From: a bacterium
GTDB lineage: Bacteria > Auribacterota > Auribacteria > Auribacterales > Auribacteraceae
NCBI GenBank assembly: GCA_024233545.1
Contig: JACKPL010000001.1
Location: forward strand, 186,001 to 250,000
DNA length: 64,000 nt
Direction: 5' to 3'
Position 1 is the first letter of the stretch. Each line of letters begins with the position of its first letter. The notes under the pieces were generated by a model that ran no database searches, had not been told where the DNA came from, and saw only the letters and a program-made list of their open reading frames with translations. Both the position numbers and the translations under genes were made by a program. Positions 53,938 to 61,606 of this stretch are shown piece after piece.

Positions 53938-54365
53938 TACTGATTCCCCCTCCCGCTTGATATTTGTTGGGCTATTCTTACAGCTTGATCTAAAAGTATG
54001 TTGAGTTCCGCATCACGCACAAGGTTTTTTGCTTGAGCAAGAGTTGCTGTTATGCGCTTGCGATGATTTTTTTCAGGATAGTCTTCCATTATATTTTTTA
54101 CAAGAAACACAAAAAATGTAACGTCATAGTGAGTGCCGAGTTTTTCATAGCGGTATGTTCCGACCGATTCAGAAAAAAGAGTGCCCGTTATTCCTGCTTC
54201 TTCAAACGCTTCTTTTGCCGCAGACGCCGTAGCGGTAAGCCCGTTTTCAATATTTCCTTTTGGGAAAATCCAGAATTCATCTGTCCACCGAGGTGTAACA
54301 AGAATAATTTTCATTTCGTCGGTATCAAAGAAACAGGGAATGACACCGGATTGTTTGCGAATCAT
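53937..54365 (-). CDS. Nudix hydrolase, DIPP-like
   Basis: This 142-aa protein has the DIPP-type Nudix box PKGNIENGLTATASAAKEAF followed by EEAGITG. The preceding VTPRWTDEFWIFPKG also fits diphosphoinositol polyphosphate phosphohydrolases, which in eukaryotes also cut polyphosphate internally. Position between ppk2 and CYTH supports a role in polyphosphate or dinucleoside polyphosphate turnover. A generic nucleotide-cleaning Nudix cannot be excluded. Confidence 0.87.
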   Translation of the reverse strand: MIRKQSGVIPCFFDTDEMKIILVTPRWTDEFWIFPKGNIENGLTATASAAKEAFEEAGITGTLFSESVGTYRYEKLGTHYDVTFFVFLVKNIMEDYPEKNHRKRITATLAQAKNLVRDAELNILLDQAVRIAQQISSGRGNQ

Positions 54366-54390
54366 ATCTTAAATGTATCCCACAGACGTT

Positions 54391-55254
54391 TTAATATATT
54401 TGCGGCACATATGTCTGACTTGATTTTGGCGGGCGAATGTAACCGCGGTCTGATTTCCGTGGCGGCAGTTTTATAGGTTCCGGTGTCAAATCTTTGTAGG
54501 GGATCAACGAAAGAAGGTCATGGATGCAATTAAGCCGTGCCCGTTTTTTATCATCTGCTTCAACAACGCGCCATGGCGATTGTTTGATGTCAGTATATTT
54601 AAACATTTCATCTTTTGCGTGTGAGTATTCAATCCATAATTCCCGCGATTTTAAATCCATCGGGCTTAATTTCCAGCGTTTCGTCGGGTCATCAAGGCGT
54701 GCTTGAAAACGGCGTTCTTGTTCCGAATCGCTTACTGAAAACCAATATTTGATAAGAATTATTCCCGACCGGATAAGCATGGATTCAAATTCGGGGCATG
54801 ACCGGAGAAACTCACGGTATTCTTCGTCGGTGCAAAAGTTCATCACATGTTCTACGCCTGCCCGATTATACCAGCTTCGGTCGAACAATACCATTTCACC
54901 AGCGGCAGGAAGATGCGGCACATACCGTTGAAAATACCATTGCGTCTTTTCCTTTTCTGTGGGCGTGCCAAGTGCTATAACTCTGCAGATACGGGGATTA
55001 AGGCATTCTGTAATCCGTTTGATTACGCCTCCTTTGCCTGCGGCATCGCGTCCTTCGAAAAGTACTATCACTTTAAGCCCTTGTGCTTTTATCCATTCTT
55101 GAAGTTTTACGAGTTCAATTTGAAGCGTGTGTAACTCTTTATCATACACGCCACGTTTTAATTTATTTTTTACCTTATGAGGAATATCGCCGGTATTTTT
55201 ATCGATTACAGGAGGTTTTCTCTTCTGAGTTTTTTCTTTTTTCTGTTTTGACAT
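54391..55254 (-). CDS. ppk2: Polyphosphate kinase 2, class I-like
   Basis: Ppk2 uses polyphosphate to phosphorylate nucleotides, mostly NDP to NTP. The 287-aa single-domain protein has Walker A FEGRDAAGKGGVIKRI (about residues 67-82). The lid region is TQWYFQRYVPHLPAAGEMVL and Walker B is LFDRSWYNRAGVEHVM. WKLSPMDLKSRELWIEYSHA and KDEMFKYTDI are conserved. The length and PTKRWKLSPMDL resemble class I enzymes. An AAGGTGG site is upstream. It heads the minus-strand run ppk2-Nudix-CYTH-CHAD. Confidence 0.95.
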   Translation of the reverse strand: MSKQKKEKTQKRKPPVIDKNTGDIPHKVKNKLKRGVYDKELHTLQIELVKLQEWIKAQGLKVIVLFEGRDAAGKGGVIKRITECLNPRICRVIALGTPTEKEKTQWYFQRYVPHLPAAGEMVLFDRSWYNRAGVEHVMNFCTDEEYREFLRSCPEFESMLIRSGIILIKYWFSVSDSEQERRFQARLDDPTKRWKLSPMDLKSRELWIEYSHAKDEMFKYTDIKQSPWRVVEADDKKRARLNCIHDLLSLIPYKDLTPEPIKLPPRKSDRGYIRPPKSSQTYVPQIY

Positions 55255-55431
55255 GTGCCACCTTCGGTTTCCGCACTACACTTTGTATAAAATTTTTGTT
55301 AACAATATATTAGCTTAGATTTTTTTTATAGTTTATTTTTATATCGGTTCTTTATTCAATTTTATTATGAATGCCGGTATAAAATCCAGATTTATTCAAT
55401 AAAAACAATTTTTCTGAATCCTGAAGATAAG

Positions 55432-56751
55432 CTAGAGGTTTTTAATAAGGATATTTTCGGGAGAGTTCGCAAGTTTCTCGTTAAACTTTTGCAGGTATTC
55501 TCCGAAAGGATGCGAGATAACAGCGGTTGATAGGCGAGATGACTGACTGCTGTAGTGTTCGTAACGGGAAAGGACGTATTGTATGGTCAGAGTTTCTGGG
55601 CTGATTGCAGGCTGGTAGCCGGTTTCTTTGTCCGAATCGCCTTTGATGCGTGCTAATAGGTTGATTGATGCGAGCTCGAACAGTATTTGGCGGATAAGGC
55701 GAATCGGCGCATCAATTTCATTGGCGATGTCTCCCGATGCGAGAGGCGGTTCTCCTTTACAGAACCGGTTGATGCAGAGTTTCATAATGATCAACGCCAA
55801 CAGTTTTTTTGTAGCATATGCAACATCAAGTGATTCAGGTTCATATTCGTAGGTATCCACATTTTGGTGTGCAAACGAGATTTCTGCGCCGAATAATACA
55901 ATGAGCCAGCTGGTCTGTAACCATATGAGAAATAACGGTAATGCGGCAAAACTGCCGTAAATGGCGTTGTATTTTGATGTAAATATCTGGAACGTAACAT
56001 ATGACCATTGCACAAGATGAAAAATAGTGCCGGCAATAATGCCCCCTGATAACCCTGAGATAATCCCTATTTTGGTATTTGTCAAAAATATATACAGGAT
56101 TGAAAAGAGAAGCCAAAGAGTAATGTATGGCGCAAGGTTAAGTGTTACCGCAATAATCGGGCTTCCGAGAAGCGGGACTTTTTGGGCTACATCCTGTATT
56201 TTTGTGGTGAGAAACACGGTGATACTGCTTGATGCAACAAGGAAAATGGGGCAAATCAGGAGCATCGATAGGTAATCGGTAACTTTTCTGCCGATAGAGC
56301 GGCATTGTTTTACGCCCCAGATTTCATTAAAAGAAAGTTCAATATTGCCGAGCAATTTGATAACCGCCCAGAAAAGAGCGATTATACCAATACCGACGAT
56401 CACACCGCTTCTGGTATTTTGGAGTAGGGTGGTAGAGAAACCAAGTATTTTTTCTGCGACTTCCTCGTGTCCGTGGAGGCTTTCTCGTATTTGAGATTCC
56501 AAAATTTTTTCTATGCCAAACCCGCGTGCAATGCCAAACAGCATTGCGATAACCGGTACAATAGATAACAGGGTGTAAAAGGTAAGCGCTGATGCCCGCA
56601 GTGAACATTTATCCTGATTGAATCCCCTGAAAGATAGTATGGTAATCCGCAACAAGCTGACTAATGACCTTCTTGCAGGAGACAGTGCATGTTTCCTGAC
56701 GAACCATATATCATATTTGATAAAAGTGATTATTTTATGGATAATGTGCAT
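55432..56751 (-). CDS. YihY/BrkB family membrane protein with winged-helix-like tail
   Basis: Residues 35-300 are the YihY/BrkB domain with about six membrane segments: DKCSLRASALTFYTLLSIVP, FSTTLLQNTRSGVIVGIG, FNEIWGVKQCRSIGRKVTDY and YNAIYGSFAALPLFLIWLQT. These are family hallmarks. It was once called ribonuclease BN by mistake; the function is unknown. The cytoplasmic C-terminal 120 residues (GDIANEIDAPIRLIRQILFE) look like a winged helix. The gene begins three bases after the stop of the AsmA-like gene, so both are probably one transcript. Confidence 0.88.
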   Translation of the reverse strand: MHIIHKIITFIKYDIWFVRKHALSPARRSLVSLLRITILSFRGFNQDKCSLRASALTFYTLLSIVPVIAMLFGIARGFGIEKILESQIRESLHGHEEVAEKILGFSTTLLQNTRSGVIVGIGIIALFWAVIKLLGNIELSFNEIWGVKQCRSIGRKVTDYLSMLLICPIFLVASSSITVFLTTKIQDVAQKVPLLGSPIIAVTLNLAPYITLWLLFSILYIFLTNTKIGIISGLSGGIIAGTIFHLVQWSYVTFQIFTSKYNAIYGSFAALPLFLIWLQTSWLIVLFGAEISFAHQNVDTYEYEPESLDVAYATKKLLALIIMKLCINRFCKGEPPLASGDIANEIDAPIRLIRQILFELASINLLARIKGDSDKETGYQPAISPETLTIQYVLSRYEHYSSQSSRLSTAVISHPFGEYLQKFNEKLANSPENILIKNL

Positions 56752-56754
56752 CTG

Positions 56755-57585
56755 TTAGTTCGATTTTTTTAAATAATCTGACAGTTTATTCTTCAAAGCT
56801 TTCTGGTCTTCTTCGGATATATTCAGTTTTTCCTCCAAGACTTTTTCCGCATTTTCCTGTATTTGTTCTTTCGTTTGTTCCATCATTTTATCAGTCGATT
56901 CTTTAAGCATTTTGTTTACTTCAGCTTGGTATTCTTTGAGGTCAATATTTGCAATTGCCGCAAGGTTTGTTTTCGAGAGTACTCGGGTAAGAATGAGTTT
57001 TAAAACTGAATTCACCCCTTCTACATCAGTAAATGTCTCGTCAAATTTTATGGGTAGTTCAACAACAGTTGGAGCCGGCCCTTTTGAATAGTCTTTGAAC
57101 GAAAATTTTCCGATTCGAACCTTTAATGTGTCGATTTTGAGAGGAATTTCAGCCGATTCTTCAGTTGGTTTCCCTGCAGGTTCTTGTCCGTCTTTGGAAG
57201 GAGATGCCGCAGGCGTTTTAATCTGGAAAATATTGAGTTTGCCGTCTTTGTTTTTTACAACGGTTAACTGTTCCATATCGAGCCGTACTTCTTCTAAGTG
57301 GATAATGCCGCGGATGATAGAAGTAAGGTTGTAGTCTACGAAGACCTCGGGAATGTTCAGCATAATTTCATCGGGAAAGTTCTCAGGGTTGTGTAATTCG
57401 AAATTATTCATGCCGAAATAAGTGCTCGTGAAATTTAAGTCGATAGACCCGATTTTGAGCGGAAGCCCTGTTCCGATGGTAACTCCTTTTTCCACCGCAG
57501 TTTTGAGAAGCGTATTGCGCGTGAGATAGAGTCCTAATACCATAATGATAGTGAGGAATAATAAAAACCCAAAAAATTTTTTCAT
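56755..57585 (-). CDS. AsmA/DUF748-like membrane-anchored protein
   Basis: The 276-aa protein starts with one membrane anchor (FFGFLLFLTIIMVLGLYLT). A domain typical of AsmA-like proteins follows (VTIGTGLPLKIGSIDLNFTS, then YFGMNNFELHNPENFPDEIM, IPEVFVDYNLTSIIRGIIHL). AsmA-like proteins sit in the periplasm, and large members help lipid movement between membranes. This one is short, and its C-terminal 60 residues form a charged coiled coil (MEQTKEQIQENAEKVLEEKL). An AAAGGA site is upstream. The specific role is unknown. Confidence 0.75.
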   Translation of the reverse strand: MKKFFGFLLFLTIIMVLGLYLTRNTLLKTAVEKGVTIGTGLPLKIGSIDLNFTSTYFGMNNFELHNPENFPDEIMLNIPEVFVDYNLTSIIRGIIHLEEVRLDMEQLTVVKNKDGKLNIFQIKTPAASPSKDGQEPAGKPTEESAEIPLKIDTLKVRIGKFSFKDYSKGPAPTVVELPIKFDETFTDVEGVNSVLKLILTRVLSKTNLAAIANIDLKEYQAEVNKMLKESTDKMMEQTKEQIQENAEKVLEEKLNISEEDQKALKNKLSDYLKKSN

Positions 57586-57717
57586 ATTGACAATCCTTTA
57601 TATGTAGTTTGATATTTTACTCATTCAGATGAAATGTATATTTTTTCATGGGGTAAATGTCAAGAAAATTAGGTGTTTTAACAAAAACCGCATACAAAAT
57701 ATTGAAAACATTATTTC

Positions 57718-58500
57718 TTATTCCGTACCTAAACGCTCGGACATATAGTGGAGGTATTCTTTTTTCCGTTCTTTCTCAACAATAAGGTTTGATATGATGT
57801 TCATATCGTTTTCCTGAAATCGTTTTTTCCCTTTCAACCCGAGTGCTTCTTCAAGTTCTGGGTCTATGAGGGCTTTCTCCCAATTTTTTGCAGAAAAAAC
57901 AGCATCAGCATCGATATTTTGCGCGTTAATCAAAATAGTGAGATAGAGATTTGCGCCTTTGAGGTTAGACCCGCGCATATCTGCCCCTTCTAGGTTGGCG
58001 CCGCCAAGCCCTGATGATTTAAGATAGGTGCCGTGAAGATTTGCGTTACGCAGGTCCGCGCCGTCAAGATGAGCGCCGCGCAAATATGCGCCGTGAAGAT
58101 TTGCCGATCGCAAGATTGTTTTATGCATATTGGCGCCATGGAAATCCGTCCCGCGCAAATGAGCGCTGTGCAAATCTGCGCCGTCTAAAGTTGCGCCGTG
58201 AAGGTCGGCTCCGCTCAAATCGGCTCCGTGGAGGTTGGCGTTACGTAAATCGGCGGCGAGAAGATTTGCGCCGCGGAGAAAAGCGGTTTCCAAGTTAGCA
58301 TAGCGTAAATCCGCACCGTTTAAAGCTGCGCCGGGCAAATATGCGCCTGATAAATTTGTTTTTTCCATCTGAGCGTCATTAAGGTTAGCGCCGCTCATGT
58401 GTGCACCTTGAAGATTAACGGCGCTTAAACAGGTTCCTTTCAGATTAACGCCATGTAAATCCGCTCCGCGCAAGTCTGCTTGAATCTGTGCGTCCATCAT
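57718..58500 (-). CDS. Pentapeptide-repeat protein
   Basis: From residue 6 to about 185 the protein is built of A(D/N)LxG-type pentapeptides, more than thirty in series (ADLRGADLHGVNLKGTCLSA and so on). This predicts a long right-handed quadrilateral beta-helix. Such proteins can mimic DNA (gyrase protection, as in Qnr/MfpA) or act as scaffolds; nothing here tells which. A helical C-terminus of 70 residues follows (ALIDPELEEALGLKGKKRF). The start at 58500 (MMDAQIQADL) is chosen because AAGGAG lies just before it. The longer frame from 58554 has none. Confidence 0.87.
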   Translation of the reverse strand: MMDAQIQADLRGADLHGVNLKGTCLSAVNLQGAHMSGANLNDAQMEKTNLSGAYLPGAALNGADLRYANLETAFLRGANLLAADLRNANLHGADLSGADLHGATLDGADLHSAHLRGTDFHGANMHKTILRSANLHGAYLRGAHLDGADLRNANLHGTYLKSSGLGGANLEGADMRGSNLKGANLYLTILINAQNIDADAVFSAKNWEKALIDPELEEALGLKGKKRFQENDMNIISNLIVEKERKKEYLHYMSERLGTE

Positions 58501-58830
58501 CTTTCTCCTTGCCGATAAGTAATTTGGTTTACTATGCTTCATATGATTGTTCATTATTCATGGTGTTGATGTATGAAGTCAATAAAAAAGTTCTTCCGGC
58601 GAACCATTATAAAGTATTAAAAAATATGTTTCACAAACAAACATTTTTAAACTTTAATACTTCTGTATGAATCAAAGGAAACGATCTTTTTTAACAGATA
58701 GTAAAAATAACTTTTATCGATAATGTAATTTATATTGGAAAAAATAGGTAAAAATGATAAAAATACATAATAATATTGGCGGTAGAAGCTACCTACGGCG
58801 ATAAAAACAAAATAACAATAAGGAGGAGTT
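58501..58830. other. Intergenic region upstream of the MazG-like gene
   Basis: No gene is visible. AAGTATTAAA (58612-58621) is inversely repeated as TTTAATACTT (58653-58662), and a small hairpin GGTAG-AAG-CTACC precedes the mazG-like ribosome binding site. The region is very AT-rich and must contain divergent promoters. Confidence 0.5.
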
Positions 58831-59136
58831 ATGACCTTAAATGAATTTCAAAAAGTGGCACGCGAACACTTAATTTATCCTGAAATGGGGAAAAATGTTG
58901 TTATACCGTCTCTCGGTATTGCGGGAGAATCAGGTGAAGTTGTAGAGCGGATAAAAAAAGTATTGCGTGACAAAGATGGTGTCTTTTCCGAAGACGACAA
59001 AAACTATGTTGCTCGTCAGTTGGGAGATTTGCTTGGGTATATTGCCGCATTGGCAAGCGAAATAGGAGCAGGGCTTGATGATGTTGCTGAAGGACAGTTG
59101 GAACTCCTCAAAAAAAGAGCGACATTACGTAAATAA
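58831..59136 (+). CDS. MazG-like nucleotide pyrophosphohydrolase
   Basis: This 101-aa protein has the all-alpha NTP pyrophosphohydrolase signature: LGIAGESGEVVERIKKVLRD with the ExxE metal ligands and RQLGDLLGYIAALASEIG with the second set. Members hydrolyse (d)NTPs to NMPs and remove odd nucleotides. It begins after a perfect AAGGAGG site and stands alone with its own terminator. Confidence 0.9.
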   Translation: MTLNEFQKVAREHLIYPEMGKNVVIPSLGIAGESGEVVERIKKVLRDKDGVFSEDDKNYVARQLGDLLGYIAALASEIGAGLDDVAEGQLELLKKRATLRK

Positions 59137-59151
59137 ATTCTTTAAAAAGTA

Positions 59152-59193
59152 AAAAAAGCCGGCAGAAAGAAAGCACTCTCTGCCGGCTTTTTT
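59152..59193. terminator. Bidirectional terminator between the MazG-like and anti-sigma genes
   Basis: AAAAAAGCCGGCAGA pairs perfectly with TCTGCCGGCTTTTTT (59179-59193), so both converging transcripts end in a GC stem and a U-run. Confidence 0.93.
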
Positions 59194-59242
59194 ATTTGCC
59201 TACGGCATATGTTGAAGAAGAAGAAATAATGAGATAAACCGT

Positions 59243-60178
59243 TTATCTATTTAAGTCGAGAAAAATTTTGAGGGTAATATAGGAATCGTTGTCTGCATCG
59301 ATAGCGGCAATGTTATTGGTGTCAATTTTCGGTGACAGAACCGAGGTTGCTTTACCTGTTTCATTAAGTTGTGCGATAAACGAACGGAGCGTGTCCGATG
59401 GAATCCGTGCTTTGATAATAGGTTGTGACGGTGTATCTTCCAATATAATATATCCGTTGTAAAACTTGAGTGTTTTCTCGATGGCGGAGAAAGTTGTTCG
59501 GTATTTTTCTGGATCGGAAGGAAATTTTACCGATGAAATTCCAGCCGGATTATACACAAAATCGACGGAACCGCCAGGGTGAATCACTTTAGTATAAGGG
59601 ATGGATGTTCCCATGTTCGCATTAGCCATGTTAGGTGCTGAGGTGTTGGGTTCAAAAAGAACAATCATTTCATCGGAAAAATCTTGGGGTGCTTGAGTAG
59701 CGGTTGCTGAAACGCTGTGGACAGGTTCTGTGGGTTCTGATACCGATGCGTGCTCTGTGTGAATTTCTTTCTCTTGCTCCATTCCTTCAGTGATAGGCTT
59801 TTCCGCAGTATCTTTTTCAAGGCTATGTGTATATATCTGAGTTGCCCTATCGGGAATGCAGATTTTGTATGTAATTGCCAGCGCTAAAACTATTACCGCC
59901 GCGGCGGCAAATTTTATAAGCGCAGGGAATGCAATAATCCGCCGTGATTGGTTGGCTTCATATTTTTGTATTTCGCTATGTAAATCTTTCAGGAAATTTT
60001 GGTTTGTGCTTATGCGCGGCAGAGAATCAAGCGCATCCTGCAACGCTCTAAACGCATTATATTCCTGACGCCATTCGTCAAATTCCTGAATATTGGATTC
60101 AACCCGCAGTTTTTCTTCATATGAAAGTTCATTGTCAATATATAGTGACAATAGTTGCCTGATTTTTCTTTTGTTCAT
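59243..60178 (-). CDS. Anti-sigma factor-like membrane protein
   Basis: The 311-aa protein starts MNKRKIRQLLSLYIDNELSY, the helical anti-sigma fold without zinc ligands. One membrane segment (LIKFAAAAVIVLALAITYKI, about residues 87-106) and a periplasmic domain ending in a beta-rich module (YIILEDTPSQPIIKARIPSD) follow. The same kind of end module is seen in the other anti-sigma gene of the window (27429). It starts directly at the stop of the ECF sigma gene (TAA then ATG), as expected for a coupled sigma/anti-sigma pair. Confidence 0.82.
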   Translation of the reverse strand: MNKRKIRQLLSLYIDNELSYEEKLRVESNIQEFDEWRQEYNAFRALQDALDSLPRISTNQNFLKDLHSEIQKYEANQSRRIIAFPALIKFAAAAVIVLALAITYKICIPDRATQIYTHSLEKDTAEKPITEGMEQEKEIHTEHASVSEPTEPVHSVSATATQAPQDFSDEMIVLFEPNTSAPNMANANMGTSIPYTKVIHPGGSVDFVYNPAGISSVKFPSDPEKYRTTFSAIEKTLKFYNGYIILEDTPSQPIIKARIPSDTLRSFIAQLNETGKATSVLSPKIDTNNIAAIDADNDSYITLKIFLDLNR

Positions 60179-60771
60179 TTAGAGAACTCCTTCAAGTTCC
60201 TTTTGCAATATTTCTCGCGCCCTAAAAATCCGTGTTTTGACCGTGCCCGTCTTGACACCTGTAATTTCGGTGATTTGCTCGTAAGATAATCCTTCAAGAG
60301 CCCTCAGGATGATAATTGTTCTTTTATCTTTTGGTAAAGAGTCTATTGCTTGTTGTATCAGACGATTTTTTTCATTGCTTTCAAGCATTTTTTAGTACTG
60401 TTATTTTTATCTTCCATTTGGAATGGAATTATATCTCCATCTTGGTTGTACAGTTTTTTATCAATCGGTATAAAAAACTTTTTTATTCGGATCGACAAAC
60501 TAGAAAGATGATTTTTACATGTATTCATTAGAATTTTATATGCCCATGTGGAAAACTGTGATCTTTGCTGAAATGTGGGCAATCCTTTATATATTTTTAA
60601 AAATGTTTTTTGGAGAACATCTTGAGCTTCATCTCGATTTCCAATGGTTCGGTATGCAACATTCAAGAATTTCTCCTCGTACCGCTTCACTAATACATCG
60701 AACGCTTGAAGGTCGCCCGTTTTTGCTGCATTAACTAATTCTAAGTCGCTCATGTTGCCGTTCATGTACAT
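60179..60771 (-). CDS. ECF RNA polymerase sigma factor, split by a one-base deletion
   Basis: Sigma2 is in the upstream frame (LVNAAKTGDLQAFDVLVKRY, GNRDEAQDVLQKTFLKIYKG, FSTWAYKILMNTCKNHL), which stops at about 60358. Sigma4 is in the next frame (LIQQAIDSLPKDKRTIIILR, GLSYEQITEITGVKTGTVKT, RIFRAREIL), ending at 60179. The frames meet at a run of six A (minus strand, about 60383-60388). Seven would give one protein with the linker STKKMLESNEKNRL. The complete protein is of normal ECF length, about 195 aa. The start could be any of the ATGs at 60771, 60765 or 60753; none has a strong ribosome binding site. Confidence 0.85.
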
Positions 60772-60865
60772 ATAGACAATAATCTTTGTTAAAAGTTCCC
60801 GGTTCAATGTTTTTTTGTATTAAATAATAACCGGTTTTCTTAATAGAGGAAACTAAAAAGTAATC

Positions 60866-61606
60866 TTATGCCGCCCTGATGCGCGTATGAGGGAGAATAG
60901 GCTTGATTTTTTGCAATATATCCGATAATAACAATTCAGGAGTGGGCATTGCGGTTTCGAGCACATTGGATAACATTTGTTCAGGGCGCGGATAAAATTT
61001 CTGCAGATAGTACCGGTGTTGATTAGAGGTTGTTGTATCAACGATCCATTGTGTAAGTTCAAGAACCTCTTCCGGTGTCATAAATCGTTTGCCAAGAACC
61101 GGTATTGAGGCATCCGGAATAAACGGGGCTACCGTTGTGCGGAATTCATATCCGGGAAATCGAGAAACGATACGGATGCTCTCGGCGATCGCATCCGTAT
61201 CGGCAGTTGTACCTGTTGCGTAAGAGTATAATGTGCGAGGGGCCTTCACATCCATTGCTACGTAATCAATGGCGCCGGATTTTAAAAGTTCCTCCAATAT
61301 AACTGGTTGAGAACCATTAGTATCGAGCTTAACTTTCAGCCCTGTTTTTTTTATTTTGCTGACAAAAGAATACAGATCAGGCTGTAAGGTTGGTTCTCCT
61401 CCGCAGATCACGACGGCGTCTAGCCAATGCCGCTTTGAATCGATGTAAGCAAAGAAATCTTTTTCAGGCAATATCCCTTTTCCAAATACTATTCTTTGAG
61501 CATGGCAGTAAGGACAGCGGAAATTACAACCCGGTGTAAAGAGAATTGCGGCGATTTCTCCCTCATAATCAATGAATGTCGGCGCCTGAAAAGATTCTAT
61601 TTTCAT
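60866..61606 (-). CDS. nrdG: Anaerobic ribonucleotide reductase activating protein
   Basis: NrdG is a radical SAM enzyme that puts the glycyl radical on NrdD. The 246-aa protein has the CxxxCxxC cluster C27-C31-C34 (FTPGCNFRCPYCHAQ) and the GGEPTLQPDLYSF SAM motif, and ends with the RHRYYLQKFYPR-type stretch (HRYYLQKFYPRPEQM). It is longer than E. coli NrdG (154 aa) and belongs to the 230-250 aa subgroup common in anaerobes. The start overlaps the nrdD stop by ATGA. Confidence 0.93.
   Translation of the reverse strand: MKIESFQAPTFIDYEGEIAAILFTPGCNFRCPYCHAQRIVFGKGILPEKDFFAYIDSKRHWLDAVVICGGEPTLQPDLYSFVSKIKKTGLKVKLDTNGSQPVILEELLKSGAIDYVAMDVKAPRTLYSYATGTTADTDAIAESIRIVSRFPGYEFRTTVAPFIPDASIPVLGKRFMTPEEVLELTQWIVDTTTSNQHRYYLQKFYPRPEQMLSNVLETAMPTPELLLSDILQKIKPILPHTRIRAA

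Noticed and set aside
57900..58490. Short periodic DNA repeats
   Set aside because: These are the coding repeats of the pentapeptide protein, not a non-coding array.
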